Shown in pieces: positions 1 to 12,795 of a stretch of DNA of 64,000 nucleotides. Made by a program: the position numbers and the translations under genes. The notes below the pieces were generated by a model that was given only the letters and a program-made list of their open reading frames with translations, was not told the DNA's origin and ran no database searches. The DNA comes from Cricetomys ansorgei (taxonomy: Eukaryota > Chordata > Mammalia > Rodentia > Nesomyidae), in assembly GCA_026225945.1 (NCBI GenBank), contig JAMJFZ010000199.1, positions 65,640,001 through 65,704,000 on the forward strand, in the 5' to 3' direction. How positions within the stretch are numbered: position 1 is the first letter of the stretch; each line of letters begins with the position of its first letter.

Positions 1-570
1 CTTAGAAAAAAATTCAGTTTCTGGACAGACTGTTCTGGCCTATAAGGATCAAATATGAGTTATTTTGTTCTTTTAAGAAAGAAGCAATGGTGCTTTATGA
101 GAATCTCTGGCACGTAACTGAGTCATCCTCCATGTCTCTACATTTATAGGGACCTGCAATGCAAAGCAGTCCAAGCTTGGCTTGCTTCTGAAAAGGACAA
201 CAGGCAGAGGCCATACTCTTTCTTAATCAAGTTATGACTGCTTCTATGTTAGCACCAGAGGTTAGACAGTGGATTAAAATTCTAGATGTAAATTACTCAT
301 GATTTTGTTGCTTCCTGGCATGTGAGTCATCAGGTTTCCCATTTGTAGAATCAGAATGAGAGACCTTACTCAGATTGTTCTGTGGACTAAATTACAATAA
401 ACTAGGAATATATGAAGCTGAGTTCTAATACACTGAATTCTGTTCAAAGGTGTCATTCTTAAATTAGTTGTGAAAATGCAGACTATTCAGTATTATTAGT
501 GCAAGTAGTGAAACATCTAGAATTTCAGACTGAATCAGCAATTCTTATTTCAGTCTGTTATAAAATTAGA
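1..570. other. No recognised feature
   Basis: AT-rich non-coding sequence. I see no repeat family, conserved open frame or regulatory motif that I can support. Confidence 0.4.
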
Positions 571-719
571 GAGAAGCTGAAAGATGGCTCAGCACCTAAG
601 AACATGTACTGCTCTTGCAGAGAACCCAAGTTCACATCCTGTATCCCATTTTTCTGGCTAAGAACCCCTTATAAATCTAGTTACAGGGAATATTTTGGTC
701 TCTATGAAAACCTGCATTT

Positions 720-762
<43 letters not shown>

Positions 763-795
763 TAAAAAGAAAATAAATACTTTTAGAAATAAAAG
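571..795 (+). repeat. B2-family SINE, diverged, with (CA)n in its tail
   Basis: The 5' end carries the B2 head (a GATGGCTCAG-type block inside the tRNA-derived promoter region, here AAAGATGGCTCAGCACC). A degraded body follows, then a (CA)n tract at about 722-760 and an A-rich end with AATAAA-like words, as B2 elements have. Divergence is high and no clear target duplication was found. The open frame through this stretch is an artefact of the SINE and the (CA)n run. Confidence 0.7.
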
Positions 796-1083
796 AGATT
801 AAAGATAGTGTAACTATTAGTGTATTGTAATTATTTCATTTTTCATTCAACAAGTGTTTACTGAATGCCCATCATATACCAGGTAATCAAAATTACAGGA
901 AGATAGTTGTAATCAGACAAAAAGCTGTACTCCCTTCACATGTTGTGTATTAGGAAAGATGGAATATAAATAGTAAATACATATATTATACAATTAATAA
1001 TATACAAATAAATAAGGTAGATGAGAGATTCCTGTGGTTGGAAATGAAGCAGAGAAAAATAATATCGAGTACTTCAAGGTCAA

Positions 1084-1365
1084 TTTCACTTTTTGTTTAT
1101 TTTACGCTTGTGTGTACATATGTGTGTACATTTTATATATATATATATATGTATGTGTGTATGTGTACGTGTGCTTATGTAGGAGTATATGTGTATGGGA
1201 GTTAGTGTGTTTATGTGAGTGTGTGTGTGTATGTGTGTATATTTTATATATGTTTGTGCCTATGTGGGGAGTATACATGAGTGTGGGTGTGATTGTGTGT
1301 GAGTATGAATGTGTGTGTGTGTGTGTGTGTGTGCATTTTATGTATGGGTGTGCTCCTATAGGCAG
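1084..1365. repeat. Compound (TG)n/(TA)n microsatellite
   Basis: An imperfect tract of TG, TA and TGTA words about 280 bp long, with a pure (TA)n core near 1134-1150 and (TG)n near 1313-1333. The Cys/Val/Tyr-rich open frame crossing it is a translation of the microsatellite. Confidence 0.9.
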
Positions 1366-1399
1366 TATACATGTGCATGTGGTGGCAGAAGACTACTCC

Positions 1400-1660
1400 A
1401 GGTATGACCCTCTGAAATACTGTTTTCCTCTTAAGACAGATTCCTTCATTAGCCTACAGCTCAGTAATTAGGCCAGACTCATCAAGCACTACCCCAGTGA
1501 TCTCCGGTTCCCATGTGCTCAGTGCTGCCTTACAAGTGGGCTTTGCTGTCCAAGCACTTTCATATGGGTTCTGGAGATCAAACTTGGATAATTGTATTTT
1601 CAAGACAAGCATGTCACTGCTGGCACCATCCTCACATTCATAGTTTAGCTTATAAATCAT
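1400..1660 (-). repeat. Degraded B4-family SINE, antisense
   Basis: The stretch reads like the antisense of a long B4 element. It has a CCTACAGCTCAGTAATTAGGC block, then CATATGGGTTCTGGAGATCAAACTTGG, which corresponds to the reverse of the 'gag ttc gaa tcc cca g' promoter-proximal block. The ends are decayed, and the family call (B4 versus RSINE1) is tentative. Confidence 0.5.
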
Positions 1661-2149
1661 ACTGTCTTGGGCAGTTGAGAGAAGGTAGTGTTTAGGTGAA
1701 TACCTGACTTAGTTATAGAATTTTGAGCCATTTGAGGGGGCAGATGGAAGACTACAGGCTGACCAAAGATCAAATGTAAGTCCTAAAGTGGAAGAATTAG
1801 CTCAAAATCTTTATTACTAGGAATCTAAAAAAATTATTAATAATGATTAAATTATTTCCACTATTAACTACAAATTAGAAGTTAAGGGAACCACCTTCAG
1901 TCTACTTTGTAGAGAAGAATCCTAACGCATAATGAATGAAGTCTTCATAAAAGGTTCTTCAACCCAGAGGAAATACCACTGACATGGAAGACAAGTCCAT
2001 TCACACTGACTATTTTATACCTATTGTCTTGACAGCAGCAAAAATTGTGATTCATGTACTCTTTATTTAAGAGAAAGTGAAAAATTCAGTGGTGAGATCT
2101 ATCCTGTGAGAGACAGCATGTGAACATGTGCGCCCCATATGACTGGCAT
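1661..2149. other. No recognised feature
   Basis: Non-coding AT-rich sequence. No repeat or open frame I can name. Confidence 0.4.
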
Positions 2150-2520
2150 TATTTATCAAAATTATAAGCTCTCATGACATTTTGTCCAGAAATGCTACCT
2201 CTTGAAATCTATCTGAGAGAGTAAACTGATCATGCAAATGAGCATATGCATGTGATTATGCACCTAATTACTCACTGAAGCAGTTTTTTGGTAATACAAG
2301 TTGAGAAACTATTTGCATATCCATCAATAGGATGCAGTTTAATAAATTGTGGAACTTTCAAGTAATCACAATCAAGATATCATGTGGGGCTATCTCTAAA
2401 ATGTAAGGTCTTTATGAAACAGGTCATGTGGCATGATGTCCTTTATATGAAAATGAAGAAAAAAGTCACTTGTGTGTGCAATTGTTTTATTTTAGCTGGA
2501 AGGATTCCGGAAGGACACCA
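2150..2520 (+). repeat. Old LINE-1 (L1M/HAL1-type) 3' region fragment
   Basis: Wording resembles the 3' part of old mammalian L1 elements in the sense direction: an ATCCATCAATAGGATG block, AATAAATTGTGGAAC, and CCTTTATATGAAAATGAAG near 2438. It is heavily diverged, and no open frame survives. The call rests on remembered consensus wording and could be wrong in its limits. Confidence 0.4.
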
Positions 2521-5500
2521 AAGAAATTCAGTTATCTAGATGACTTGTTGAGAGACTCTTCTTTTTTTAAACACTTTTGAAGCACTTGCCATTATAAATG
2601 TATGTTGAAAGTAAAAGGCTTGCAACTATATGCAAAGAATACCTGCACATTTTTATATGTAAAGCACAATTGGGAACTGAGGCTTTGCACTCTGCTTTTT
2701 TTCTGATTTTGAATAAAGTTAATAGATTACTTATTAAACTATATGATTAACTTTAAAGTGTAGCATTCAGTTCATATCTGCCATTATAATCATAAATATT
2801 AAAAATGATATTAATATTAGATATCCTGCATTCTAATTCAGTTAGCTGCTTAAAGTACATTAAGTCTTTCTCATTACACAAAAGATCCCCATTGCACAAG
2901 GTTTTAATTTTGAGTACACTTCTTCCTTTAATATCATAGTGAATAAAACCAAATGAACATTTGAGGAGCACTATGGCTGGAGCTGAGACTCCCTATAAGA
3001 GATACAATAGCAGTAAGAAACATTTCCTTCTCTCTGTTTCTGGGATGAAGAACTGGTAATGTAGAGAGTTTAAGGAATTTCCTCATAGACACGAGTCAGT
3101 AGAGTTGGGGCTAGGGTATGCTTTCCTGTTCTTCATAATTCCAAGGTACCTCATGCTCCCATGACTTCAGGGACACTTCCTATCTTCTGAGTCCAATATA
3201 AATGTCCTTGTGCAAGATTATGTTTCTGCCTTTGGCCTGCTCTACTTGGAAGGCTGAAAAACAGCCATCCAGAATCACAACTATGCAAGCTGTGTTTCAC
3301 ACTGCTGCTCATGCCAATTTATTGATCTTGTCATCTAAGATAGCAGCTGTCATACATAACATGGAGAGTATAGAGATTTAGTTTGTCTCTCATGAATCAA
3401 ATACCACCAGTTGATCTATGTCTTAACCATGGGGACCATCCTGAATTGGCTAAATGTTATGTCCTTTGGGACATTTTTTGAATCTTGATCATGGTGCTAA
3501 AATTAGCTAGAAATTCCAACCATGACAACTAGGATCCACAATAGCATTTTAACGACTGGGATAGACTAGGTGGAGTATTTATTTGCAGAGTTCATGGGAG
3601 AAATATAATGGTTTAATGGGAAATGAAGCTGACTTAGGATAAATGATGTCAGAGCTAAAATATAAAATCAGTTCTATAGACTAAGTTTGAGGAAGTACAT
3701 AGATCAGGACAGAGGCTGGAAACAAATGTCAGGGTCAGAAAATCTGAAAAGAGAACAGAAATAATGCAGTAAAGGAGCTTGATCATTCCCTTATCTTTCT
3801 TTTTTTGATCACACGTTGCATACTGAACTTGATTATGATTATGAACTTGATTATGATTATGGTTTGGACTATAGCCTCCATCCAAATCTGTTTCTGTCCT
3901 AGACTTGACTATTTCTAATTCATTGTTATTAACTTAAATCATAGTTATCTTCAGGTATTGCAATGATACCCTCATAGGTGGTAGGAAGAAAGACAGGAAG
4001 GAAAATCCAAAGAAGTGGTATAAATTTAGACCTTGGGTTGAAAGCAGTGGAAAATATCACTACTGTGCACAGAAGAGTCCTACACTGAGTGCTAAGCTTC
4101 CTGGTCCTTTGACAGCACTCTAAGTCAAAGCTTACAACACAATAAGGCTCAAAGCTGTAATATTAAGGCCAGTTTTCAAACTCAGGAGAGCAGCCCAATC
4201 TGTAAGAGGAGAACGAATGATGGTTATAATATGACTGCATATGACTCATTAATATAGTTGCAGTTGGATGTCAAGTTTACCATTAACAGCAAAGCTTAAG
4301 ATGAGGAAATGACCCAATATTAAGCTAAGCCTCCATCTCCTTTCTTCTCTTCAGATAGCCTTATTCCAGGTAGTGGTTCTTCTATCTACACAGCAATCTC
4401 ATCAGCTACCCAGGACTTCCTCCTTTGTTATTTCCAGTATCTTCTACATGTTTCTCTCCCAACATGTCACCATACCATCCTGATTTGGCTTCATGTAATA
4501 CTTTTTATATTTAACATTGTTTCTATTCATCTCACTGAGGTTTTGGAAACTATAATGATTGACAGGACAATGTTAGTTTCATGGTCAGAGAGATGGTTCA
4601 GTGTCTTTCCAAACTTGCATGATGACTGATGTTCACAAAATTTACTTGGAGTGTTGATGCAAGCTCTTTTTAAAATCTTCCGCAGACTTTCAGCATTCAC
4701 AAAGTATAGATTTTCACTATTTCTTAATCTGTGCTTTCCTATAAAGCTTTATCATATTTATAAAGATCTTGAAACTTGTGCCATGCAGTAAGCAAATAGA
4801 AGTCTAGGTCACCATCAACATCACAGCCTCTATCTCCTTATCAGTCATAAAGATTTTATTACCTTCGCTTTAAAATCTTTATTGTAGGAAAACAATAGCT
4901 ATGCTGAACTTGCTTTTTAAAGTGATGCTTTGATGACAGCTTAGTATGAAAATATCATAGTGAACTCAATTTCTTCTCTGCTAACTAAAAATACTAACAA
5001 AGATATGCATCAATATAACATTATATTTTCTGATTCCAGATTCTTCATATCACTTTGTGATCCTCATCCTTATTGTGGTCAGGTGTACCCCTAATTTTTA
5101 CATCAATCACATGTGACCCTATATAATTCTAGCCACATTCCTCTCCAATTTCATACCTAACCAATCCCTTTATTCCTTACAACGTTGCAGAGCCATGGAC
5201 CTTGTACCACTTCCTGGAAAGGACACATGAATTTTTGGCTTTCTTGTGTTGATCATAATTTATAGTTATGGATTAAGATACATGTTAAGCATTATTTTAC
5301 TGCAAGGAAACCTCCCTTGATAAAGATTCCCCAAGGTTAGACTGAACTCATCTCTAGTATTCCTCTGAAATCTTGTTGCTCTTTAACTTTTAATGACTTT
5401 GTGCCCAAATCTCTAATTAATGCTCTTAACTCCAAGACCAGGGCCTTGTACTGACTGTGAGGGAATTCACAAGCTTGAGTCCAGTACAGGTAATTAACAC

Positions 5501-5689
5501 CCTGACACATGCATCTATGGAGAAGAAACAGAGACTGAGGCAGGATACACAGAAATCAGTCTCCAGAGATTTGCTGCACACAAGAGTAGCTGCTAGGGCT
5601 TTGAATGCACAGAACTCTTACGATGCCCCAAACACAGATGGATCCCACAAGACTCCTCTCATTTCCACATCACAGGAGATATGTCAGTC
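2521..5689. other. Non-coding stretch, little recognised
   Basis: About 3.2 kb without a supported gene. The only clear structure is a short tandem array at 3822-3866 with a 15-18 bp AACTTGATTATGATTATG unit repeated about 2.5 times. Open frames here are short and show no domain. Confidence 0.4.
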
Positions 5690-5812
5690 TTCTCACCAGT
5701 GCACAGTCAAGGATTTGGAAGTCCATGGAGGGGACTTTTCTCAGATTACGCAGCTAGAAGCTGGCTGAGCTGAATTCAAGCCTAATGTCTGATTGTCTGA
5801 GTGTCTGATGTC
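5690..5812 (+). repeat. MIR-like ancient SINE fragment
   Basis: The segment matches the MIR core in sense orientation: a TTCTCAGATTACGCAGCTAG block stands where MIR has 'aggtcacacagctag', followed by GCTGAGCTGAATTCAAGCC. The short open frame that ends here (to 5768) is produced by this decayed SINE and its flank. Confidence 0.55.
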
Positions 5813-7059
5813 TTTGTTTTAGCAAATCTGCCATACCCCTACAACTCTGGAACACTGATTTTTGTCCTCTTTTCTTCGGACATCCTGGCCTTTATCAAGA
5901 CTGTCACTCTTGATTATTGTCATTTTCTTTTCTAATTCACATTGTCTTCCAGACACTAGGGCCTTGGTGTCCCAAATCTCAGGAAATCTGGATAAATTCC
6001 CAAATCTGAGGAAAGCTGGATGGACTTATGCTACACTTATGATTTCTCTAATGGCTGACACAACTCAGGGGGTATACGTGTGATAGATGAAAAGGTAAAT
6101 TCAGACATTTAAGTGTAGAAACGTCCTCCTATTTCTATTATATGTCTGGACAAGACTTTTTTTTTTTTTAAAGCAGCTCCCTCTTTCAGAATCAGAGAGA
6201 AAGAGAGAGAGAGAGCATTCCTGGAGCTCAAATGACACCTTAATTGTGATGGGCAATTTAGATACACTTAGAAGTGACATCACCTGCGTGTTCAGCCATG
6301 GCTTGGAGGAAAGTGCCGTTTATCAAAATGGCTTCCAAACGGCTCTGTTTTGTGTAAGCACCATCTAAGGTACTCATCACAGTCCTGCCTGAGTGCACTG
6401 CGGAATGTTTTTGAGAATGGCTGCCAGGAAAAGTGTTTGCTCGGCTTTCATTTGAAGTCTTGAAATAATGTTCTGGTGGTGAATGGAGCCCCTTATATGC
6501 TGTAATCCTTTGGGGGCTGAGACTTTTTAATCTCAGCCTCAAGAATGCTTTGGAAACCAGCGATTAATTTCCTGATTGCTGAAGGGTAACTTTAAGATTC
6601 TTTTTCCTCCCATTTTAATTTTCATTTAAAACCAGGGCACTGCAAGCCTCTGTAAACAAAGTAATCGATCAGTGGCTATCAGCAATTCTTGTGAGAGGGC
6701 AGAATAATTTGATGGATTCTGGACAATAGAAAAAAAATAGAGCAAGCAAGTTGAATAAATTAATGAACATTATTATCGGTGGAAATGGAAGTTCCCTCTG
6801 GTGTATTTACAGGAGCATACTTACTCTACTCCCAGGCTATGGCAGGGCTTGTGCAGGTGGCAACATGCACTGGTTTCCCATTTACAGCGTCTAGTTACTG
6901 TCAGAGCCTTCCTGCATTGTATTAGACTCTTTCTATGGATTGCAGGTGTCAGAGATTTAAAATGAATTCTTGTTATTTTTTAATTTTTGCCAATCTACTA
7001 CTAGACTACTACTACTGACTACTAGAGCTGCAAGAAGAATCTCCCAACTTCTTCATTTT
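5813..7059. other. Non-coding stretch
   Basis: No supported gene. Contains a poly-T at 6158-6169 and a short (GA)n at about 6196-6215. The two overlapping minus-strand open frames near 6101-6542 have no recognisable domain. Confidence 0.4.
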
Positions 7060-7200
7060 TCTCTGTGAGGAATCGGGACTCTGGATTTAAGAGAGAAGTG
7101 ATTGACACAAAGTGATAGTTACTTATTGTGGAGTCCAGACTTAATTTCAGGCTTTTGACTTCAAATTCCATGTTCTTTCTCCTCTATCATATCTTTGCAC
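7060..7200 (+). repeat. MIR-like ancient SINE fragment
   Basis: The end of the segment, GACTTCAAATTCCATGTTC followed by TTTCTCCTCTATC, corresponds to the 3' portion of the MIR core (sense). The upstream part is strongly decayed. Confidence 0.45.
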
Positions 7201-8418
7201 ACAGACTCTACTTACCTGTGGCATGAGCTCCATATGGTCCCCCTCTTCTTTTTATGCTCTTTTCATATGGACCCCTGAGTTTTATGTTTTTATAAGGAGT
7301 CAAAAATAAAAGTAGATTATTTTAAAACATTATATATTTTATTCAAATATAAAGTAGATTATTTTAAAATGTGATTGAGTTTTTGTACCATATTTGTACA
7401 AAGGAAGAAGAGATAAATAACCAGACTCCAGGCTATAGAATCACAAGAACATCCTGCCCCTGGGAAAAACTAGCTCCTATTTTAATTCCTTCAAACACTG
7501 TATTTGTCATTGTAAAACCAGAGACCCCTAAACCAGCATGAAAGTGTGCTTATCTTTTTCATTTTTCACTATTTAAAATATTTCCAGGTTTTAGCGCTCA
7601 TATATTTTCTATCAGCTTACATGAGTGTGCCAATGTCTTAGTATTCATTGTTTGTTTTCTGCATTCTACTCTATACATCTTCTTCCTATTCAGATACAAA
7701 TTTGTTTCTTACTCATCACTTAATTCTTTAATACACCCTGCCTACAACATTTATTAAAAATCTATCTGGTCTGAAAGGTACATTTATGACACTGTTACGT
7801 AATAAAGCTGTGATGTTCTCCACACCTCTAGCCTTGCTATACAATTTCTCATGCTTGTTGGTCTCTGGATGCCTTTGAACTCTACCTAGGAAAAGTGGTA
7901 TGAACCACAAAATGGAAAGAAGGCTGATTCATTGGACCACTGCTTTGAGGAATGTTTCCCTTTCCCACAATAACCACTTTTAGCCTTATGTAAGAAAGAG
8001 AATTATAATTTGTCAGCCCCAGAATTTTATGGTTTGTCTTCATTAATATAAAACAGTAATAAGTAAGAGTCTGTGGTTATTTCTTTTGTTTAAAACAGGA
8101 ACCTTCAACTATATTACCTGATCTATATATTTATATATAACTTTGGCCCATCACCAATTTTTAAATAAAGTTTTATTGAACTATAGCCACACACATTTAT
8201 TTATACAAGACCTATGGCTGTTTACATAATTCAGTAGCAGAGTTTGGAAGTTGTGGCAGAAACCATATGGTCCACACAAATCTGAAGCAGTTTGTTATTT
8301 GTCCCTGTACAGAAAAGCCAAGAGAACTACTCATCTGAAATGCTTGATCTATGCAGATGAAGAACAAAGAAAGGAGACTAGAAGTAAAGATTTGGGACTT
8401 TACTTTTAATACCATTTA
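7201..8418. other. No recognised feature
   Basis: AT-rich non-coding sequence without a repeat family I can name. A short direct duplication of an AAAGTAGATTATTTTAAAA-type block occurs at about 7308-7330 and 7351-7370. Confidence 0.4.
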
Positions 8419-8728
8419 TGGTGATTTGAAAGAGAATGGCCTCTATTGGCTCATGTGATTGAATACTTGGTATTCAGTTAATGGAAAGTAGTGCATCATT
8501 GGCTTTGAGTTTAAAAAAAAATCGTGCCATTTCTAGTGTTTTTTCTCTATCTGCCTTCTACTTGCAGATCAAGAAGTGAGTTCTCAGCTACTTCTACAGT
8601 ACAATGCCTGCCTGCTTTCTGACATGTCATAGACTCACACTCTGAAATTGTAAGCCCCAATAAACTTTTTGTTCTATAAGTTGTTTGGTATGTTGCCTTA
8701 TCAAAAAAGCAGAAGCATAACTAAGACA
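8419..8728 (+). repeat. 5' LTR of a MaLR-like element
   Basis: Starts TGGTGATTTGAAAGAGAATGG and ends CTAAGACA. It is homologous to the better preserved LTR at 10048-10482: shared GAATGGCC/GAATGATC, 'ctcatgtg..tgaatacttgg', 'cttgcagatcaag' and 'tctataagttgt' blocks. A CCAATAAAC polyadenylation-type word sits at about 8657-8665. The middle is shortened by deletion compared with the other LTR. Family naming (ORR1/MT class of ERVL-MaLR) is from remembered consensus and should be read as approximate. Confidence 0.6.
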
Positions 8729-10047
8729 GAATTTGGTGTCAGGAAGTGCAACTATTTTCATTGTAGACCATATTGTACTATTTTTTGAGGACTTTGGAAG
8801 ACTTTGAGACTTTGGAGTAGGAAAATGGTTGAATGAAGTAGGAAGAGCTTAGTGAGCCATCCTTTTAGGAGTTTAGAAACTATAGTGTTGAGAGCAATGT
8901 GGGCTCTGGAGGTTTTAGAGAAGAACAATATTAATAACCAGAATAGAGACAATTCATGATACTTTGACAAAAAAGTGGCTGCTTTCTCACTTTGTCCTGA
9001 AAATCTGCCTGAGGCTAAATTGAAAACTATTGGACTAATTTCCTTGATGGAAGAAATTTCAAGACAGTCTATATTGACCCTGTCACATAGCTGTGAGTAA
9101 TCATACTTATACAGATCTGCAAAGAAGTGGAGCAAAGCAAATTATAAAATGTATAGTTTAAGGAGAAAAAGAGCAGCAGGACATGTAATGTTGGAGGCAA
9201 ATCTTGGACTGAAAGGGATAAAAAAGATAAAATAAAGGCTGATTGAAAATAGGATAAATGGAGGAGTGCTCTCAGGGCAAACTCCATCAGCTAAACTTGT
9301 AAAAGGAAAAGGCTTGAAGAATTTTCTATTCCTAAATAACAGCAACAGAGAAGAAAGCTTCTGCAAATGTGATTACTCATGAGGGCCAGGTTCTACTCCA
9401 ACCCAGACAGTCAAACTTGGCAATGTTGTCCACATGGTTATGGCTTTAGAGTCATGAAGGTTACATAAGTAAAGGGGTTATGGAATCTTGCTCCACAGTT
9501 AAGGAGAGCCACTGGAACCAGTTGTGTGGTGGGGGAATCCTTGTGTAGAGGCTCTGAGAAGCCAGTGCATGAAGCTGTAAAGGTCAAAACTGTATTGCAC
9601 TGGAGACCCCAATTATTGGAGATGCCAGAGACCTGAAATATCTGCCATGAAGAGCTGCATGCAGGGATTGGAAACATCCAAGGACAGAAATATGTTGCAT
9701 TTGGTAAAGCAGGAAGGGTGGAGCCACTATGCCTTGGACATCAGACATGGAGCTATAGGATTTAGAATTGTCTTGCTGGATTTCAGTTCCCCCTGAGTAC
9801 AGTATTTCCTTACTATGCCCCCATTTCTCCCTTTTGGGATAATAATGCACATTCTGGGTCATTGAAGTATGCAATTTGCTTTCTGATTTTATAGATGATT
9901 ATAATTAAAAGTTTTCTTTGAGTGTCAGAAGAGACTTTGGAGTTTTAAACTGTGTTGATAGTGTGAAAGACTATGGGGACTTTTGAAATGGGACAGAATG
10001 GATTTTTCATTATGACTATGAGCCTAAGGGGGCAAGGGAGTAAAATA
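8729..10047 (+). mobile_element. Non-coding internal region of a MaLR-like element
   Basis: About 1.3 kb enclosed by two same-orientation LTRs. It begins GAATTTGGTGTCAGGAAGTG, which resembles the start of MaLR internal regions, and continues with purine-rich GACTTTGGAGTAGGAAAATGG wording. MaLR internal regions are short and mostly lack retroviral genes, which fits: no gag or pol motif is seen on either strand. Several minus-strand open frames (8758-9874) show no domain and are taken as chance. Confidence 0.55.
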
Positions 10048-10482
10048 TGAAGGTTTGAATGAGAATGATCTCCATAGACTCATATGTTTGAATACTTGGT
10101 CACCAGTTGGTAGAACTGTTTGGGATTAGGAGGTGTGGTCTCTTTGGAGGATCTATGTCCCTGGGTATGGGCTTTGAGGTTTCAAAAGACTTGTGGCATC
10201 TCTCTCTCTTTTTCTCTACCTCTCTCTCTCTCTGTCTGCGTGTCTGTCTGTCTTTCTCATCTCTTCCTCTCATACTCTCTCTCTCTCCTACTTGTAGATC
10301 AAGGTATGAGTTCTCAGTTACTGCTCAAATGCCATGACTGTCAGCCAGTCTGCTGCCATACTTTCTGGTCTCTCTCCCATGGTGGTCATGGTGGTCATTT
10401 CAAGCCATATGCCCCAAATATCCTTTCTTCTATAAGTTGTCTCGGTCATGGTGTTTTTACAGCAATAGAAAAGTAACCAATA
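10048..10482 (+). repeat. 3' LTR of the MaLR-like element
   Basis: Starts near TGAAGGTTTGAATGAG and ends near AAAAGTAACCAATA. It carries the typical 'cttggtcaccagttggtagaactg' and 'aggaggtgtgg' wording, and a (CT)n-rich middle (10199-10290) that accounts for the Ser/Leu-rich open frames in both strands. I could not find a clean 5-bp target duplication around the whole element. Confidence 0.6.
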
Positions 10483-11143
10483 AGTTAATGAAGCTACCAA
10501 TAACATTCAGTTCATGAGGCTTTCTCTCTCTCTCTCTCTGTGTATATGTGTGTATCTTAATGCACAGTCAGTGACTAGAATAAGGTCTTGTATGAGTGCT
10601 ACTTATGTTAAAACAAAAGAAATAAAGCCAAATAATACACAGAAAACATGCTTTAAAACTACATTGTCTTCAGCTGAACATTTTGACTAGAGTCTACATG
10701 AGGCACACAGGTAGGGGGATGGATGGCAGAGGGCAGGAGAAGCTGTATATATCGCATCTACTGTCATATTTATTTCCAAGGTTGTCTCTGAAATGAATTG
10801 TTTCCAATCATGTACTGGATAAACAAACCTAGCTACTCATAATAAAGCATTCTGATACCGTCTGGAGCATGTTTGACAGTTCTGAACTCATAGATTTTCT
10901 CATTACACCTGCATAGCTCTGCTCCCAAGAGGAAAGTTGATGCTTCCTGCAAAGCACTTCTGTTTATGACAGTTCTTCTGGTTGTATTTGTATACTTAAT
11001 TAATTACTATGCAAATGATGAAATGTAAATATGAGGACAAAGAGGGATGTTTCTATGAAAACAAGTGTCAGTGCTTCAAGAAGCCATGATGAAGGTCTGT
11101 AGTTTGAAAATCATGGCCAGATCAGTTAAAAAAGATTAACAGA

Positions 11144-11144
<1 letters not shown>
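10483..11144. other. Non-coding stretch with a short (CT)n/(TG)n tract
   Basis: A (CT)n run at about 10521-10539 runs into TGTGTATATGTGTGTATC. Nothing else recognised. Confidence 0.5.

Positions 11145-11199
<55 letters not shown>
11145..11199. repeat. (AT)n microsatellite
   Basis: An uninterrupted AT dinucleotide run of about 55 bp followed by poly-T. It is self-complementary, so it could extrude a cruciform, and it is likely length-polymorphic. Confidence 0.95.
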
Positions 11200-11206
<7 letters not shown>

Positions 11207-11959
11207 CCTATTGCTTTCCAAGTGTCTTTACATTTTTACTCTGCTTTCAAGAAACTCATATAGGAAATCAGAGGCCATATAGTATGAGTGTAATTTATGC
11301 AAAAAGGACTAGGGGTAACTGTAATCAATCTGAGCACGTCTTCAAACCCAGGCCTTGCCTGCACATCTCAACCTCGGCAAATGAAGACACACTTTTAAAT
11401 TTTAAGTTAATATAAAATGTTTAAAGTGTAGATGCATCATTTTTATGAACTTCTCTTTAACTGAATCTTTTGATTAATTAACCAACCGCAGCAGCCCCAT
11501 TTTTATCGACTACAAGGGCTTGCAATGAATTTCAAGATTCTTCGAAGCTACTGCTCCCTTATGAGTTCTTCCTCTAGCAGGTGTTCTTTCTCTGTGTCCT
11601 CCGTGTTAGAATCATCTTAACCCCTTTGTCTATTTGATCTGAAGACAGGATGCTATCATGTAGTTGTGTTTTCCCATTACTTAGTCCTATGTCTAGTGCA
11701 TTTTAATGTTATCACTGCTGAGGTGTCTAGTTTATGATCTCATGTGGATGGCTAAGGCCTGCTCTTCATAAAACCCCTAATTTAGCTAGGCATAACTGCA
11801 GGTTTCTCAGACTAAACATTTCGGTCATCCTTGGCTTTTATATTTCTCTTTCCAGGGGTTCAGGTGACCCTGTAAATGTCCCTTTCTTTGCAGCAGATGT
11901 TGATTTGACCACATCTTTCCACCTACACTGTATCAAAGTGGTCTGAGACCCCTTCCTGT
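11200..11959. other. No recognised feature
   Basis: Non-coding sequence without a repeat family or gene I can name. Confidence 0.4.
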
Positions 11960-12165
11960 CCCATCTGGATCATTTCAATAACCTCCTAACTGGTCCCTAT
12001 ACTTTCCGATTTGTCTTTTTATTGCCCTGTTTGCAGCATAACTATAAGAATCCTAGTTTTGAAATATAAATTAGATAATATCACCCCTTTTCTCAAAGTA
12101 CTTCATAGCTCCCTAGCTTACTAAGAGCAAGAGTTGCTCAATAAATGTGTTTAAATGAATGAATG
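11960..12165 (-). repeat. LINE-2-like ancient repeat, antisense
   Basis: Wording such as TTTCAATAACCTCCTAACTGG, 'ttagataatatcacccc' and the closing TCAATAAATGTGTTTAAATG with GAATGAATGA is characteristic of the antisense 3' part of L2-type repeats shared by mammals. Highly diverged. Confidence 0.5.
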
Positions 12166-12599
12166 ATAGCTACTATTACAACTGTAACAGTGATTCCCAT
12201 AGCAATAAGAATAATAGCTGCTGCTATAACTGTAGCATAGTTCCTATAATTGTCAGAGATGGTGGCAATGAAGAGAGTTGGAAAAATAAGATGAGTGGTC
12301 TGGACCTGAAATATCTGTGTGGCAGTCAGATGTTCACTGACTGACTGCAGGTAGCTCTGTATTGTCCCTGTTCGTGTCAAGCACTGCAGTGAACAAGGGA
12401 AAGGAGAGTTTACTCTGTGATATTATGTCTAAAAGCATTTATTATATGCCACGTGGGGATGTTTGGGTCATATTTCATGATCCAGGCAGTGGGCTGATAG
12501 ATTACAAAAGTCAGAGCCTCACTCTGTGAAGGCCTCTTAGCTAATGTGGTAAGATTAAGATTGAAATACTGTTTTCTCTTTTCAAATTCTGTGTTTGTC

Positions 12600-12795
12600 T
12601 CTGTGGTGACCATCCTTTTGTGTCAATTTGAAGAATATCATTGGAGGAGATTGGTGTTTAAATCAGTAAACTCCAAGTAAAGCAGCTACTCTCCACGTAG
12701 TGCTCCCAAGTCACAAGTTTGATGGCCTTCACTGAAGATTTTGGAATTTTCAGCCTTCATAATACTTAATATCATATGTGATATCCCTGGAGAGA
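12600..12795 (+). repeat. Ancient interspersed repeat, family unresolved
   Basis: A block GAGATTGGTGTTTAAATCAG with TAAACTCCAAGTAAAGCAGC, then TTTGGAATTTTCAGCCTTCATAAT, resembles an old mammal-wide LTR or DNA-type repeat that I recognise by wording but cannot name securely. Non-coding. Confidence 0.4.

Noticed and set aside
1034..1471. 145-codon plus-strand frame rich in Cys, Val and Tyr
   Set aside because: It is a translation of a (TG)n/(TA)n microsatellite.
3822..3866. CRISPR-like short repeats
   Set aside because: Tandem units without spacers in a rodent genome; a simple minisatellite.
5457..5768. 103-codon plus-strand frame
   Set aside because: Its 3' part coincides with a MIR-like SINE and no domain is recognisable.
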